Assembly (NCBI GenBank): GCA_037954665.1
Contig: JBBMOL010000013.1
Coordinates: 3,472,001-3,536,000 of the forward strand
Source: Laguncularia racemosa
Lineage: Eukaryota; Streptophyta; Magnoliopsida; Myrtales; Combretaceae
DNA length: 64,000 nt
Reading direction: 5' to 3'
Shown: one piece after another, positions 12,465 through 24,112 of the stretch
Position numbering within the stretch: position 1 is the first letter of the stretch
Layout: each line of letters starts with the position of its first letter
Notes under the pieces: model-generated
Database searches by the model: none
Told to the model about the DNA's origin: nothing
What the model saw: only the letters and a program-made list of their open reading frames with translations
Position numbers and translations under genes: made by a program

Positions 12465-13741
12465 GTGGTGAAGTTTGAGGAAAACTTTACTACAAAGACT
12501 AAGGAGATATACTATTTTTGCCTAAAAGTGTATTTTAACAAGCTATTCAACCAAATATTTTAATGAACTGGCAAGAGATGTTTAGGATGGTGCTTTATGG
12601 GTTGACTATCTTGCACAGGGAAACTTCCTTGCAAACAAGCAACCCTAAAAGATGAATTGTGGGTTGACTAAGCCATGAAGTTTATAATAGTGTCCCTGTA
12701 GGCTGATTAGTTTTGATGGGGGAGCATTTATTACAGACTAGCAAAGAAAAGATGAATTTTAGAATAGTGCCATTGTGGGCTAACTAATTTTCATGAGAAA
12801 GTATCTATTGTAGACCGGAAATCTTAAGAAATGATGGGTTTTAAAATAGTTCCCATGTAGGCTAACTAATTTATATGTAAAAGCATCTATTATAGACTAG
12901 CAATCTTAAGAAAAGATGAATTTTAAAATAGTACCCTTATGGGCTAACTAATTTACATAGGAAAGTATCTATTATAAGCTAGCAATCCTAAGAGATGAGT
13001 TTAGAATAGTTCCCTTATGGGCTGACTAATTTACATGGGAAAACGTTTATTATAGACCAGTAATCCTAAATGATGAGTTTTATAATAGTACCCTTGTGGG
13101 TTAATTAATTTACATGGGAAAACGTCTATTACGGATTAGCAATCCTAAGAAAAAATAAACTTTAGGTTAGTGCCCATTTTGAGCTGACTATTATAAAGCA
13201 AGTCTTAAAATTTTACTATTCATGTATGATATGTTTTAACAGTGAAAGATCTTACTTGGTTTTCTAGCTAGTGCTTAAACAATGAACCCTCTTCTTGAAG
13301 TTCAAAGCACCTGCTCACTTGCTTCCCTCTTGTGTCAATTCTTTCCTCATTGGATGAGCTATGCTTGTGTGAGACTCATTTTCATTCCAGAATTCGAACA
13401 ATTCCAATTCATTTTTCTCGAATTTCCACTCATATTATTTGGGGCTTTAACCTGAAATAGTAGATAAAAAACTCGTTTTCAAAAAAAGTGAAATCATGAT
13501 GGAGTATTTGAAGAGTTTTCACTATTTATCATTGTTTTATTCCTCATAGCTTCTTTTGTGTTTGAGTGTGTAAGGCAAAATAGGAGTAAAGGAGGAAAAA
13601 ACTTGTCCATGAAGGGAGAGATGATTGATCCAATGCTAATGACCATTGAGGATATTAACTTTACTCGTAGATGATAAAAATTAGACTATAAAGAGACTAA
13701 TGATTGTTGACATTTTTAATAAACTTAGATAACATTCCACT
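12465..13741 (-). mobile_element. E2a 3' tail with ~80-bp tandem repeats
   Basis: This is the untranslated region between pol and the 3' LTR in minus orientation, collinear with 53211-54916 of E3. Between about 12585 and 13205 a ~80-bp motif recurs about seven times. Each copy contains tagtgccctt.tgggctgactaa, then catgggaaa, then ctattatagac.agcaatccta. The tail ends about 50 bp short of where the pol stop would be, where the opposite-orientation E2b LTR begins. No pol sequence of E2a remains. Confidence 0.75.
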
Positions 13742-15607
13742 TGTAGAAACACAATTTTTGCTTCCTCTTTTATTTTTTACTTATTTATTTCTTTATTTTT
13801 TGTTTTGTTTTTTCTTAAAAAAAATGAAACAAATGCAATTTGATTGCATAATAAACTGAGGCATAAGCCAATAGTCTAATGGAAACACATGCATGCAAAG
13901 TACCCATGGTCCCAAGCTTGAATCATAGCAAGTGTGAGTTGCACAAAAGTTTTTTCACAATAGAAAACGTATATTCAAAACAAGTTTTCTCCTTCCAATG
14001 AACAGTTAAGAAAACGTGTTTTGAACACATGTTTTCATTGTTTATCTTCTTCCTCCAGCCATGATTTGCTTGTTTTTCCTTTTTGGATGGCTACTTTTAG
14101 AGCATTTTTTTACCCTTTTTTCTTCATGATTTCATGGCGAAATCACACATATCACATTCCCTACTATGCATCCAAGCTAAAAATCAGTCTAAATACACTT
14201 AATTAATTAGCTAAAATCGGCATGAAAAACAGGAAAAAAGTCATTCCTTGTGAATATTGTTCTTGCACATCTAGCTTGATTTGGACAAAATCAAAGCTTA
14301 CATGAACGTTTTTAGCAAAGGCTAGATCATTAGGAACACAATTTGACCAATCTTTCATGGCCAAAATGCATTGAATTTGAAATCATAAATATCAAGACTC
14401 ATTAATTTGAAAAATCAAATTCATTACAAATATCCACCTTCCATGTTTAATTTAACCTTAATCAGTATAAATAGGGCCCTCAATTCTTCGTCTAGGACAT
14501 GAATCAACAAAAAATCACCTTCTTTTCAAAGCTTTTCAACCATTTCTCTCTCTAACCACATTTTTTCTCTCTTTAGGAATTAGCTTCCATAAGTCATTTC
14601 TAGGGAAAACCATCATCTCCATTAGTTTTCCCATCGCCAAAAAGCCTAGGAAGTACCTCTTTTTGGTCTAGAAGCATTGAGGAAAGCTTGAATCGTGACA
14701 CTCCAAAGCTCCACCATCGGCTACCTCTCCAACCACCGTCCTTCGCCGCATCTAGGATCAAACTAAGTAGGTAATTCAGCACATCATCATCAGGCAAGCC
14801 ATTCCAACGCTCCTAGTGGGTCGAAACCATTGTAGGAAGCCGTTGCCAGAAGCCACTATCCCAACTTTGATTCGTAGTTTCAACTAGGTTCTTTTTTTTT
14901 TTTGTTTTTTTTTTTGTCATTGTTATTTATATATATATAAAAGAAAGACGTTTCCCAAAAAAAAAATTAGTTTTTTTTTTTTACATTTTAAAATTTTCCA
15001 AAAGAAAGTAATAATAATAATTATTATGACAAAATATATACATATATATATATTTATCTTTTTCTTACATTTCAAAAATAAAATATATATATTTATAATA
15101 ATAATAAATTAAAAAATTATTTCTTTTAGTATATAATTTTTTTAAAGAATAAATAAATTTTAGTATCTATAATAAAAATTTTATAAAAAAAAATTATGTG
15201 AACTATGATTAGTCTAATCTCGAATAGCGGGTATGTAAGAACCTTTGGGGCGACCTCAATAAATTATTTTTTTATAATTTTAATAAAATAAAATAAATTT
15301 TAATTTTGGAAGGTTTAAAGTGGTAACCATAGTGTTTTAAAAGATAGCCCCCGATCTTAGAATATCTAGCTTTTAAAAAAATATATATACTTTTTTTTTA
15401 TCAGTAGTCAAGTTAGAATTAATACTGCTCTATTAATTCTAACTTGATATTTTTATCGATTATAATTGGGTGGTGACTCCCTTTTTTTTTTGTAAAATTT
15501 TATTTATTATTTTTTTTTCTAATCTTAGTCAAGGGTTTACACTAAATGAGCATAAAGGTTTAATGTAAATCAGACTAGGAAAGAAGAGAAAAAGTTTAGG
15601 CTTGACA
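13742..15607 (+). mobile_element. E2b: 5' LTR of a plus-strand Tat/Ogre element
   Basis: The LTR starts TGTAGAAACACA and ends GGCTTGACA, followed 3 nt later by the primer-binding site. The TATA box (TATAAATA, 14466-14473) precedes a GGGCCCTC segment and a CT-rich leader. The sequence is recognisably the inverse of 10579-12451 throughout, including the data around the TATA box and the ggcataagccaata block near 13862. The right LTR is missing, so no TSD can be tested. Confidence 0.88.
14466..14473 (+). promoter_or_regulatory. TATA box in the E2b LTR
   Basis: TATAAATA followed by GGGCCC lies mid-LTR, at the position equivalent to 8325-8332 (solo LTR), 11706-11713 (E2a, minus) and 52510-52517 (E3, minus). 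Confidence 0.7.
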
Positions 15608-15610
15608 AGA

Positions 15611-15630
15611 TGGCAACTTCGTTGGGGACC
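15611..15630 (+). other. Primer-binding site of E2b
   Basis: TGGCAACTTCGTTGGGGACC begins 3 nt after the LTR. It is a degraded version of the E3 site TGGCGACTCCACTGGGGACC. The complement would end ...GTCGCCA, as a tRNA 3' end does. A tRNA-Arg primer is known for Ogre elements and is the likely primer here (inference). Confidence 0.75.
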
Positions 15631-16182
15631 CCTCAAGTAGGCTAGCCACTTAAACCTTTAAAAAATAGAATTTTTTTTTGAATTATTCATTGAATTTTTT
15701 TATTATTGTTACTATTATATTTGTATACTAACTTTTGTTTATGCAGGATTTAGGATTTATTTTATTTTCAATATGTGTTAGATATGGTCGAGCCTAGACC
15801 GTATTAAGATCTTAGGAGGGGAGCCATTATGTAAGTTTTGAGTGTAGTGGAATGACCATCACTTGGGGTCAAATAGGCTACCCCACTCAAACTTTGATGT
15901 AGCCTATGATCCATTTATTTGAAAATGTGAGAGGTTATAGAGTTTTGGAACTTTTAGAGCTTACCTTTTGCATACATGAAATCATAAATTGGTAAGTAAA
16001 TGCTAAAGCGACATGAAATAAATTTGCAAATACGAGTTTTGAAGCACTTTCCCTGTAAAAGTTATGTTATAGCTAGCGATGCAATCTTATTTATTTTCTA
16101 CTTTTGATAAATAAAGAAATGTAAATTAGGAACTTTTGTAACAAAAGATTTTGAGTTGTAATTTTTTCTTGTAATATTCTAG

Positions 16183-17690
16183 ATGGCCAGCATCAAGAAA
16201 CTGCTAGACCTAAAGCTCATACTAGATTTTTGGTTTACCCTCTACCATCCTGAAGAACAGGCTTACATTAATAAGAAGATTGGGCTGATTCTATCTCTCA
16301 TGAAGATAGAGGCCAACATTTCCCTAATTCGTGCAATGGTACATTTATGAAAATTAGAGTATGTAGCATTTTTCCTTAGCCCACATGAAATCACACCAGT
16401 AATAGAGGAATATACTCAACTCCTCCAAGCTTCTCCACTGGCTAATAAAGTATATGTACCAAATTTAGAATCAAGGCCAACTAGCATTTTTAGCAGGCTG
16501 TTGGGAATTTGTAAATTAGTAATCAATGAAGCACTAGGAAAGTGTAATGGACATTACATTCATCTAATAGACTTGCAAACATGGTTTAGAGCCTTATATG
16601 ATATTGAAGATTAGAACAAAGTCTTATGTGGAGACCTAAAAAATTACAAACAAAACAGAGTTAATGCTTATATACTATCAGTATTTGGAACTCTCCTTTT
16701 TTCCTGTTAGGGTCTTCTACATTCATTATAGGGTAGCTAAGCTAGTGGCCTAGTTGTTGGAAGGGAAATCCTATATTCCTACTCTCTTAGCCAAACAAAT
16801 TTGCAACTTAAATTTTGTAAAGAGAAAAAGGCATGCCATCTTTGGAACCAACATTAACCTTATCCTAATCTGGTTTATAAGCCACATCAAATACTTTGGG
16901 TTGAACATGATTAGACAATCGTTGGCCCATTAGACTGATCTCATTGAATTTTGTGTAGAAAGAATGAAGTTACTTGATGACATTCCTAGCTACTCTTAGG
17001 TTGAGATATTTGAAAGTTTTACTGTAGATGACATCCTATAGACTGTTAGATAGAGTGATTGCAAAAAAATCATCCTAAAGTGCAAAGATTTTCAAGTAGT
17101 TCCATTAATCAAGCTCAATTGGTTTACATGCTACCATCCACATTTAGTGGTGCGTCAATTTGGCACTATTCAAGATATAGTCCATAATCCATCGCTGCAA
17201 TTAATTACATTCAAGTATCAAAACCCTAACATGATAATTACTGATAAGGTAGCTAAGTTGTTTGGAATAAAGGCTTTGTAGGAATCTTAAATTGAAAGCC
17301 CTAATATCGATTTAGGTGAATTTGAAGGTGAAGTTGTAAAACATTAAGCCACCAAGGACTTCATCATCAATCAATTATACAAGACCAGTAAGAGGATCTA
17401 CCAAACTCTTGCTATCTCACATCCTGCACCAAGTAATCCATGCTTAGAGATGAAAACCTATATAGAATAGGTGCAAGCTTGAATGGAGGTTCACTTTGAT
17501 TGTGTGGAGGTTGAGGTGGATACATGGAAGAACAGATTCAAACAGTCCTACTAAAAGAATAAATCTCTAAAAGCCTAACTAAGGATAGCTCATTAGAGGA
17601 TTAAAGAGTTAGAAGCACTAACCAATCAAGTGGAGGGACAGAAGAGGAAGCCTTTGCAAGAACCAAAAGGCAAAAGTCAAAAAAAAAAAA
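16183..17690 (+). pseudogene. E2b ORF1 (extra ORF upstream of gag), decayed
   Basis: Translation from ATG 16183 gives MASIKKLLDLK... and aligns along its length with the E3 ORF1 at 63260-61770. Shared segments are F-W-F-T-L-Y-x-P-E-E-Q, the HEITPxxEEYTQLLQA block and the RVNAYIL segment. It lacks about a dozen residues near the N-terminus compared with E3. Stop codons interrupt it repeatedly from about residue 55 on, and there are frameshifts. Such an ORF before gag is characteristic of Ogre-type Tat elements; its function is unknown. Confidence 0.75.
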
Positions 17691-17982
17691 AAAGTTAGAA
17701 AGATTAGATGTTAGGTTGTTTTGTTTGTTTGTTTTTTTTTTTTTTTTACAATGTAATCAAAACATTGAGATTTGCAGCTTTAATAAAATTTCAATAATTT
17801 TCCACTTTAATGATTACTTGCCAATTTCCATACTTGTATCTATTTGAATCATACATGCATTCATCTTCTTCTTAAAAAAAAGATGCACTAATAAAAGATT
17901 CTAGTGTTGATCTAACCTCAAGATAGCGCCTAAACAATGGAACCCCATAAGAGGTCCATATAACACCCGTTCTAGAGTCAAG

Positions 17983-20860
17983 ATGTCAAGCAACAACAAC
18001 AGCAACATTAGTGATAATGTTGCTGATAAGAGAATGATCTCATTGGAGCAAACAGTGTAGAATCTTAATGATCAGGTCAAGTTTTTGGTGGAAAATCTTA
18101 CTCTCCTGCGATCCACTCAACTAAATCAAGAAGGCCATTCAAAGGGGAAAAAAGGAAAAAAAATTGAAATTCCACCTCCTAAACATGAGGAAATCAACTT
18201 TATGATCAATCCAACATTTGATGTAGAACCAAAATTAAGAGTTCGAATCTCGTATCATCTTAAAAATTTGCAAAGGCAAATGGAGGAAAGGTAAAAAGAG
18301 ATGGAGAGAAAACTTTACTAACAATTTGCTGACAAAATAAGAACTCTGGAAGAGCTAGATGGATATAAGCCAATTGACATCTCTAACTTAACGGTTTTTT
18401 ATACTGCTGCCTATCCTAAAAGTTTAAAGTGTCGGAATTTGAAAATTACAATGGCATTGGATGTCCGAAGATGCATACTAGATTGTATGTCCGAAAGATG
18501 TGTAAATATGTGCAATACGATCAACTAATGGTACAAACTTTTCAAGATATTCTCATTGGACCTACCCTAACCTGGTATGCATCATTGGACCTCAACTAAA
18601 TCAACACTTAGAAAAGGTTGACTCGGACATTTTATGAATGATACAAATTCAACATTGAAGTTGTTCCCTTGGTGTAGGATTTAGGGAGTATTCGTACGAA
18701 ATATAATGAGTCCTTCAAAGAATATGCTTAGCATTAGAGAGCACAGGCTATAAGGGTCAGTGCTCTAATCTTTAAGAAGGAATTGACATCCATCTTCATC
18801 AATACATTGGAGAAACCCTATTTCACTCACTTGATTGGGTAGATCTCTTCAAGCTTTGCAGAGGTAGTAGTAGCAAGATGTAGGAACGGGAATGCTATCA
18901 CTTCTAGAAAATTACTTGTCAGTAAAACATGTAGAGCAACATCATCCAAAACTTTGAATAACATCAAAGGGAAAGAAACCACCATTAACATAGTTAATTC
19001 TAGCAAAAACAATCGACTAACCCCTCACCTTTCTTTCTAAACACCAATCCCAACCATAAACACTTCAATCTAACTATAATTAAACAACTAACCCAAAATC
19101 AACAGACTTCTTAGACAATTTACCCGTATCTCAATCCTCTTGAGCCAAGTTTTCGCTAACCTTAAGGCTAATAATCTAATCAGCTTTGAAATTCCTAACG
19201 AAAGATACAAACCTAGAACTATGACCCTAACCTCAAATGTAAATACCATAAGGGGTAGGTTAGGACATTCTAAAAATAAAATATAGGATCTAATCGATGC
19301 AAGAGTAGTGTAGTTAGACTTCATTGAGCCACCTACTCCTAATGTCAACAATAACCCACTTCCTAATCATGGCCTTGCCATTAACATGATCACCTCAGAA
19401 GCACCTGAACTAGAAATTGATTTAGATAGGTTGCTAATAGAATAGATAGCGTAAAACTTGCTACAAGTTAACTTCCCATTACCAAGTAACCCAAACAACA
19501 AAGTATAAGCTAAGTCAGCCATTTGTTAGTTATTATTGGATGGAAAAATTCAACCATCATACATTTGGGAAATGTTGGTTCCCAAGTCTGACAAATTAAC
19601 AACTAAAAAAGAATTGGAAAAAAGATGGCATGCAAGTGATCCCACGGTCGATTTGTTAGGGTAACATTCGGGAAATTTGATTATTTTATTGACTAGTCCA
19701 TCCAATTGCCGATTCACGAAGAATCTACCCCACGTGGTTAGAGTTCAGATTGTGAAGAGGAAGATAACCCTTAAAATGAAAAGGAGAATGATGAAACAAT
19801 TAACATGATAGGACCTGATTTTAAACCAATACTCTTAAAATGTTACAAGGAGCCTAAGTAGAAGCAGAAAGTCCTAAAAGTTAAGAAATGAACTTTTCAT
19901 GTTTCCTTAGCACCTAAAACTTATAAGTAGGGATGTTAACAGGCTGGGTTTAGGATGGGTTAATTGAAACCTACACCCAACTCGCTAAGGAAGGAAAGTC
20001 CCAGAACCCAAATTGACCCGTCATGGGATTTTTATAGCCCGAACCTGCCTTGCTTGGAAAAATCAATACCCAAACCTAACCTGACTCATCCCGAAAATGG
20101 ATTAAATCTTTTTTTTAAATTATTTCTACTTATTTTCATATGTCATTTCTTCAATTTATTATTAATCCACATGTGATGGAAAGATTAAGAGATGAACATA
20201 ATATACATTATATTAATTTATGTGAAATCATAAGAGACTAAATAAAAAAGAATATAAAACAAAATTAATTTTAAAAACAATAAAATCAAACATAGAAATT
20301 ATAAATTATAATTTTAATTTATTATTAAAAAAATAAATAGGTAGGGTTGGGTTTCCCATCGAGTTTTTCCTAAATCCCGTAACCTAACCTTATACCTTAT
20401 CAAGTTTCATTTCATATCTCAAAACCTGACCCTAAACTCTATAAGGTTTGACCTTATAGGATTTTTATCAGTTCGGTCGAGTGGATACCCTATTACGACC
20501 CGCCCCGGTTACATCCTTACATATAAGGCTGCCCCCATTTAATCATGAGGTGATTAATTAAGAAAAATCTTCAAGTTCTATCATTAGAGGAATCCCTAAG
20601 TCAAGGAGGGTCTACAGTCCTGAAGAAGAGACCACAAAAAAGCCTGAAACCAATGAATCAAGCAATAAAGTCATAAAGCCAAAAGTAGAAGAAGAAAGGT
20701 TGACAACCTTTTCAAAGATGATCAAGACTAGTAAATACAAAATCATGGACCAAATATCAAAGATCTCGGCTCAAATCTCCTTTATGGGTCTTTGACTCTC
20801 TTTTGAGCCTCATAAAGAAGCCTTCTTTAGAACTTTGAGGGAAGTTAAGGTGCCATAGGG
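17983..20860 (+). pseudogene. E2b gag region, decayed and split by a MITE
   Basis: The start MSSNNNSNISDN matches the E3 gag N-terminus. The open piece at 18085-18294 corresponds to the linker before the capsid-like part. Downstream, WYASLDL and FYE-x-YKFNIEV segments align with E3 gag but are cut by many stops and frameshifts. The region between about 19870 and 20530 is interrupted by a hAT-type MITE inserted in a T-Y-K codon run. At 18614-18616 the in-frame TAG after INT falls at the same codon as the TAG in E3 gag (60859-60857). Confidence 0.7.
19928..20519. mobile_element. hAT-type MITE (592 bp) with 8-bp TSD
   Basis: The ends are TAGGGATGTTAAC and, as reverse complement of the right end, TAAGGATGTAACC, forming imperfect terminal inverted repeats. 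Flanks are CTTATAAG (19920-19927) and CATATAAG (20520-20527), an 8-bp duplication with one mismatch. Removing the element restores the TYK-AAP coding order of gag seen in E3. The ends are rich in GGGTT/AACCC-like motifs and the centre is AT-rich. It is non-autonomous, with no transposase. The hAT assignment rests on TSD length and the TAGGGATG terminus. Confidence 0.85.
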
Positions 20861-20861
20861 A

Positions 20862-21430
20862 ATGTCTATTGAAAAATCGGGAAACATTGTCAATTCCATT
20901 TTTGCCATTGATAAGATATTCTTTTCAATAGAAGAACTAGGAGAAGAAGGTAATCAATACACTAAACCACTTTTCATAGTAATAAAATGCAATAACATGA
21001 TTGTTTTTAGAGTCCTTATCAATAATGTGTCCTCCCTCAACGTATGCAATCTAGCTAATCTTAAACTGCTAGATGTTGATGTAGCTGACATTAAACTAAG
21101 TTCTACTACAATGAGGGTTTCGACAAATCAAGGAGGGAAATTGTAGGGAAAATTGACTTAATGGTAGAGATCAGTCCACGGTTATTTGGAATCCCTTTCT
21201 AAGTCGTAGACACCTCAAGGTTTTTCAACTTGCTCCTCGGGAGACCTTGGATCCATGCAACATAGGCTATTCCCTCTAGCCTCCACTAGAAAGTCAAATT
21301 CATTTTTAATGGTCAAATCATCACTTTATTAGGCGAACAAGATTACGCCATTTACAAAGAAATGTCTATACCTTACATAGGAGAAGAGAACCCAAATGAC
21401 CTTGGACTCTAGATTTTTTATGAGGTGTGC
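20862..21430 (+). pseudogene. E2b protease region, catalytic Asp lost
   Basis: The open stretch 20862-21146 aligns with the E3 protease (ELGEEGxQxTKPLFIV..., then VLI-x-N-x-SS). The retroviral-type aspartic motif, LIDNGSS in E3, reads LINNVSS here, so the catalytic Asp is Asn. The reading frame then continues with substitutions to about 21420. A stop after SSLH occupies the same codon as a stop in E3. Confidence 0.75.
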
Positions 21431-22315
21431 ATGATTACTAGTTTCAAATCATAGGGATGTGGAAAGGTGCAATTTAAGAAGGTTAAATAGATACATTTGG
21501 TCTTGGATATGTCCTTGCTTCGGAAGAAGAATTTCAAATGAGATTCAAGCAGGCAAGAAGGGGTGATAGATTGTATAATACCTCAATGAGTTTTCCACGA
21601 ATCTAAACAACATTCACCCATCTGGCCAGTATTGAGACATCGATATCAGTAAAAGAAGACAAGTTCAATAAGCTCACAAATAAGTAACAACAAGAATCAA
21701 TAGGCATATCTCATAAATCTCAATCACTTCAAAATTGGTTCTCTTTCCCTCTATATAGCAATAAAACTACTTTAGAGTAAGGGTGAACCATGGTTCAGTA
21801 TTTGTTGAGTTTTCGTGTATTTTCATTCAATAAATGTAACCCACATAAATGAAATCAATAAAATTTTAGTTCACTTCTTCTACTTATTTTTTTATTTTTA
21901 TTTTTACATTTATCCATATCTAATGATGAAAATCATGGATATCTCTTACACGTAGAGGGTAAAAATGTCGATATCACCTCTAACCCTACTGGTTTAGATG
22001 ATATCAATGACTACAAAGTAATTTAAGAAAACTAACAACAATATGAACAAGGTAAGATTTCGGTTGATGAGTTAATTGAAACAATCAACCTAGGAAATGA
22101 AGATAACCTTAGGAATCTTAAGATTGGGGGAAATCTTAATAATAAATAGAAAAGAAGGTTGATCGAGCTATTATTCGAGTACCTTGATGTGGTCTTATGA
22201 AAATATGCCATGAGTTGACCCATCAATCGTAGTTTATAAGCTACTTACACAAGAAGATATCAAACCTAAAAAACAAAAATTAAGACGATTTTGGCTTGAT
22301 ATTTTTTTTTTAAAT
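21431..22315 (+). other. PR-RT linker of E2b
   Basis: This stretch corresponds to 58260-58930 of E3. It lacks a continuous frame apart from short stretches (for example around 22160-22290, matching the 58208-57981 piece of E3). Ogre-type elements are known to carry an intron between protease and RT, and this may be that region, but I could not place splice sites. Confidence 0.45.
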
Positions 22316-23545
22316 GAATAAAGAAGTCAAGAAATTATTGGAGGTTGGGTTCATTGAAGTATCAAATTATCTTGAATGAGTAGCTAATATAGTCCTTGTA
22401 ATAAAGAAAAATGGGAAAGTTTATGTATGCATAGAGTTCTGAAATCTAAATCAAGCAACGCCAAAAGATAATTTCCCTTTACCCCACATAGATGTCTTGG
22501 TAGATAATACTATTGGAAACCATCTTTTTTTATTCCTGGATTGTTTTTCAGGGTATAACCAAATCAAGATGTCAAAAGAAGATAAAACCAAGGCAACCTT
22601 TATCATAACCTGGAGCACCTTTTGTTACAAGGTTATGCCCTTTGGTCTCAAAAATGCTGGGGCAATATATCAAAGAGCAATGGTTGCTTTATTTTATGAC
22701 ATGATGCATCGGGAAATTGAGGTATATGTTGATGACCTGATTGCTAAATCCAAAAAAAGGGGAGGACTACATAGATACTCTAAAAAAAGTTGTTTAAACA
22801 ATTAAGGAAATACCAATTGAAACTTAACTTGGAAAAATGTACTTTTGGAGTTACCTCTGGGAAGTTATTAGGTTCTATAGTTAGTTAATAAGACATCGAG
22901 GTAGATCTAGATAAGGTCAAAGCAATACTAGAAATGCCACCTCCGTGCACACTTAAAGAAGTTAGGGGACTACTTGGATGCCTGAATTACATTGCTCAGT
23001 TCATTTCCTAACTCACAGATAAATGCTGACCTTTATTCAAACTACTCAAGAAAAATGCTACCATCAAGTGGAATGAAGAATGTGAAACCACTTTCAGGGA
23101 AATTAAGCAATATCTCATGAATTCTCCAATGCTAGTGGCTCTTAAACTCAACAAACCATTATTCTTGTACCTAACAATACCACCTGAATCTATGGGGTGT
23201 CTGCTTGGTCAAAAAGACGAAGAAGGGAGAGAACAAGTCGTTTACTAATTGAGTAAGAAATTCACTGAGGAGGAACAAAAATATTCAGAAATATAGAGAA
23301 CATGTTCTGCATTAGTTTGGGTCATACATTGACTTAAACAATATACACTCTACTATTCAATCGAATTATTAACAAGACACAATCCCTTGAAGTATTTAGC
23401 AAATAAACCAACCCTAATTGGTAGGATTTCTAAATGGAAAATGTTATTGCCTAAATTGGACATCACCTATATGAACCAGAGTTTAGTCAAAGGATAGGCT
23501 ATAGCAAATCAGTTGGCTAAACATCCACTTGAAGGAACTTTCTAA
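22316..23545 (+). pseudogene. E2b reverse transcriptase and first RNase H, decayed
   Basis: The open piece 22497-22805 carries RT motifs: a GYNQIKM segment, TFCYKVMPFGLKNAGA, and the active-site YVDDLIAKS. Upstream, NLNQATPKDNFPLPHID is readable. Downstream, CTFGVTSGK, GRISKWKM and QSLVKG-type RNase H/connection segments align with E3 but contain stops such as those in the YSEI and G*AIANQL segments. The YVDD box is retained even though the frame is broken. Confidence 0.8.
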
Positions 23546-23549
23546 GAAC

Positions 23550-24112
23550 CGCAAACACAATTTCCAAGTGAAGAAGTATTGATAGCTGAAGGTGATCCTA
23601 ACTTTGAAGAAGAAAAATATCTCAACTGGAAATTATTTTGATGGAGCTGCCAATGTATTTCGTTGTGGAATAGGGGTAGTGCTAATTTCACCTAAAGGTA
23701 ACTGATTCCCTATAGCAACGAGGCTTATATTCTCATATACCAATAACATTACAGAATATGAAGCATGCATTCTCGATCTCAAAATGGCTTTGGATATGGG
23801 AATTCGTGAATTAGAGGTATATGAGGACTCCTCACTCATCATTTGTCAAATTGGATGAGAATATAAGACAAAAGATCCAAAATTAATACCTTATCACAAG
23901 CACTTGTCGGAGTTAATGGAGAAGTTTGAAGATATCACATTTACATATATACTAAGGGTGCATAATCAGTTTGTCGATGCCCTAGCTACATTAGCATCTT
24001 TAACCCAAATATCAAAAGGGGTAGAAATCCAACCTCTTAAGATTGAGATTGAAGACAAACTTGCTTTTTGTTTAGCTATAGAAGAAACACATGATGATGA
24101 GCCTTGGTATCA
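23550..24112 (+). pseudogene. E2b second (archaeal-type) RNase H, truncated
   Basis: The sequence carries LNWKLFFDGAANVF, then NNITEYEACI, YEDSSLII and NQFVDALATLAS, the four-acid RNase H layout that Tat elements have between RT-RH and integrase. Here the Glu of TEYEA and the Asp of EDSS are intact, unlike in E3. The coding similarity to E3 stops after DEPWYH at about 24112, where unit B starts. The integrase, tail and right LTR are absent. Confidence 0.75.

Noticed and set aside
23633..23842. Minus-strand open frame opposite E2b RNase H
   Set aside because: Antisense shadow of the second RNase H; the same antisense frame appears opposite E3 at 56388-56720.
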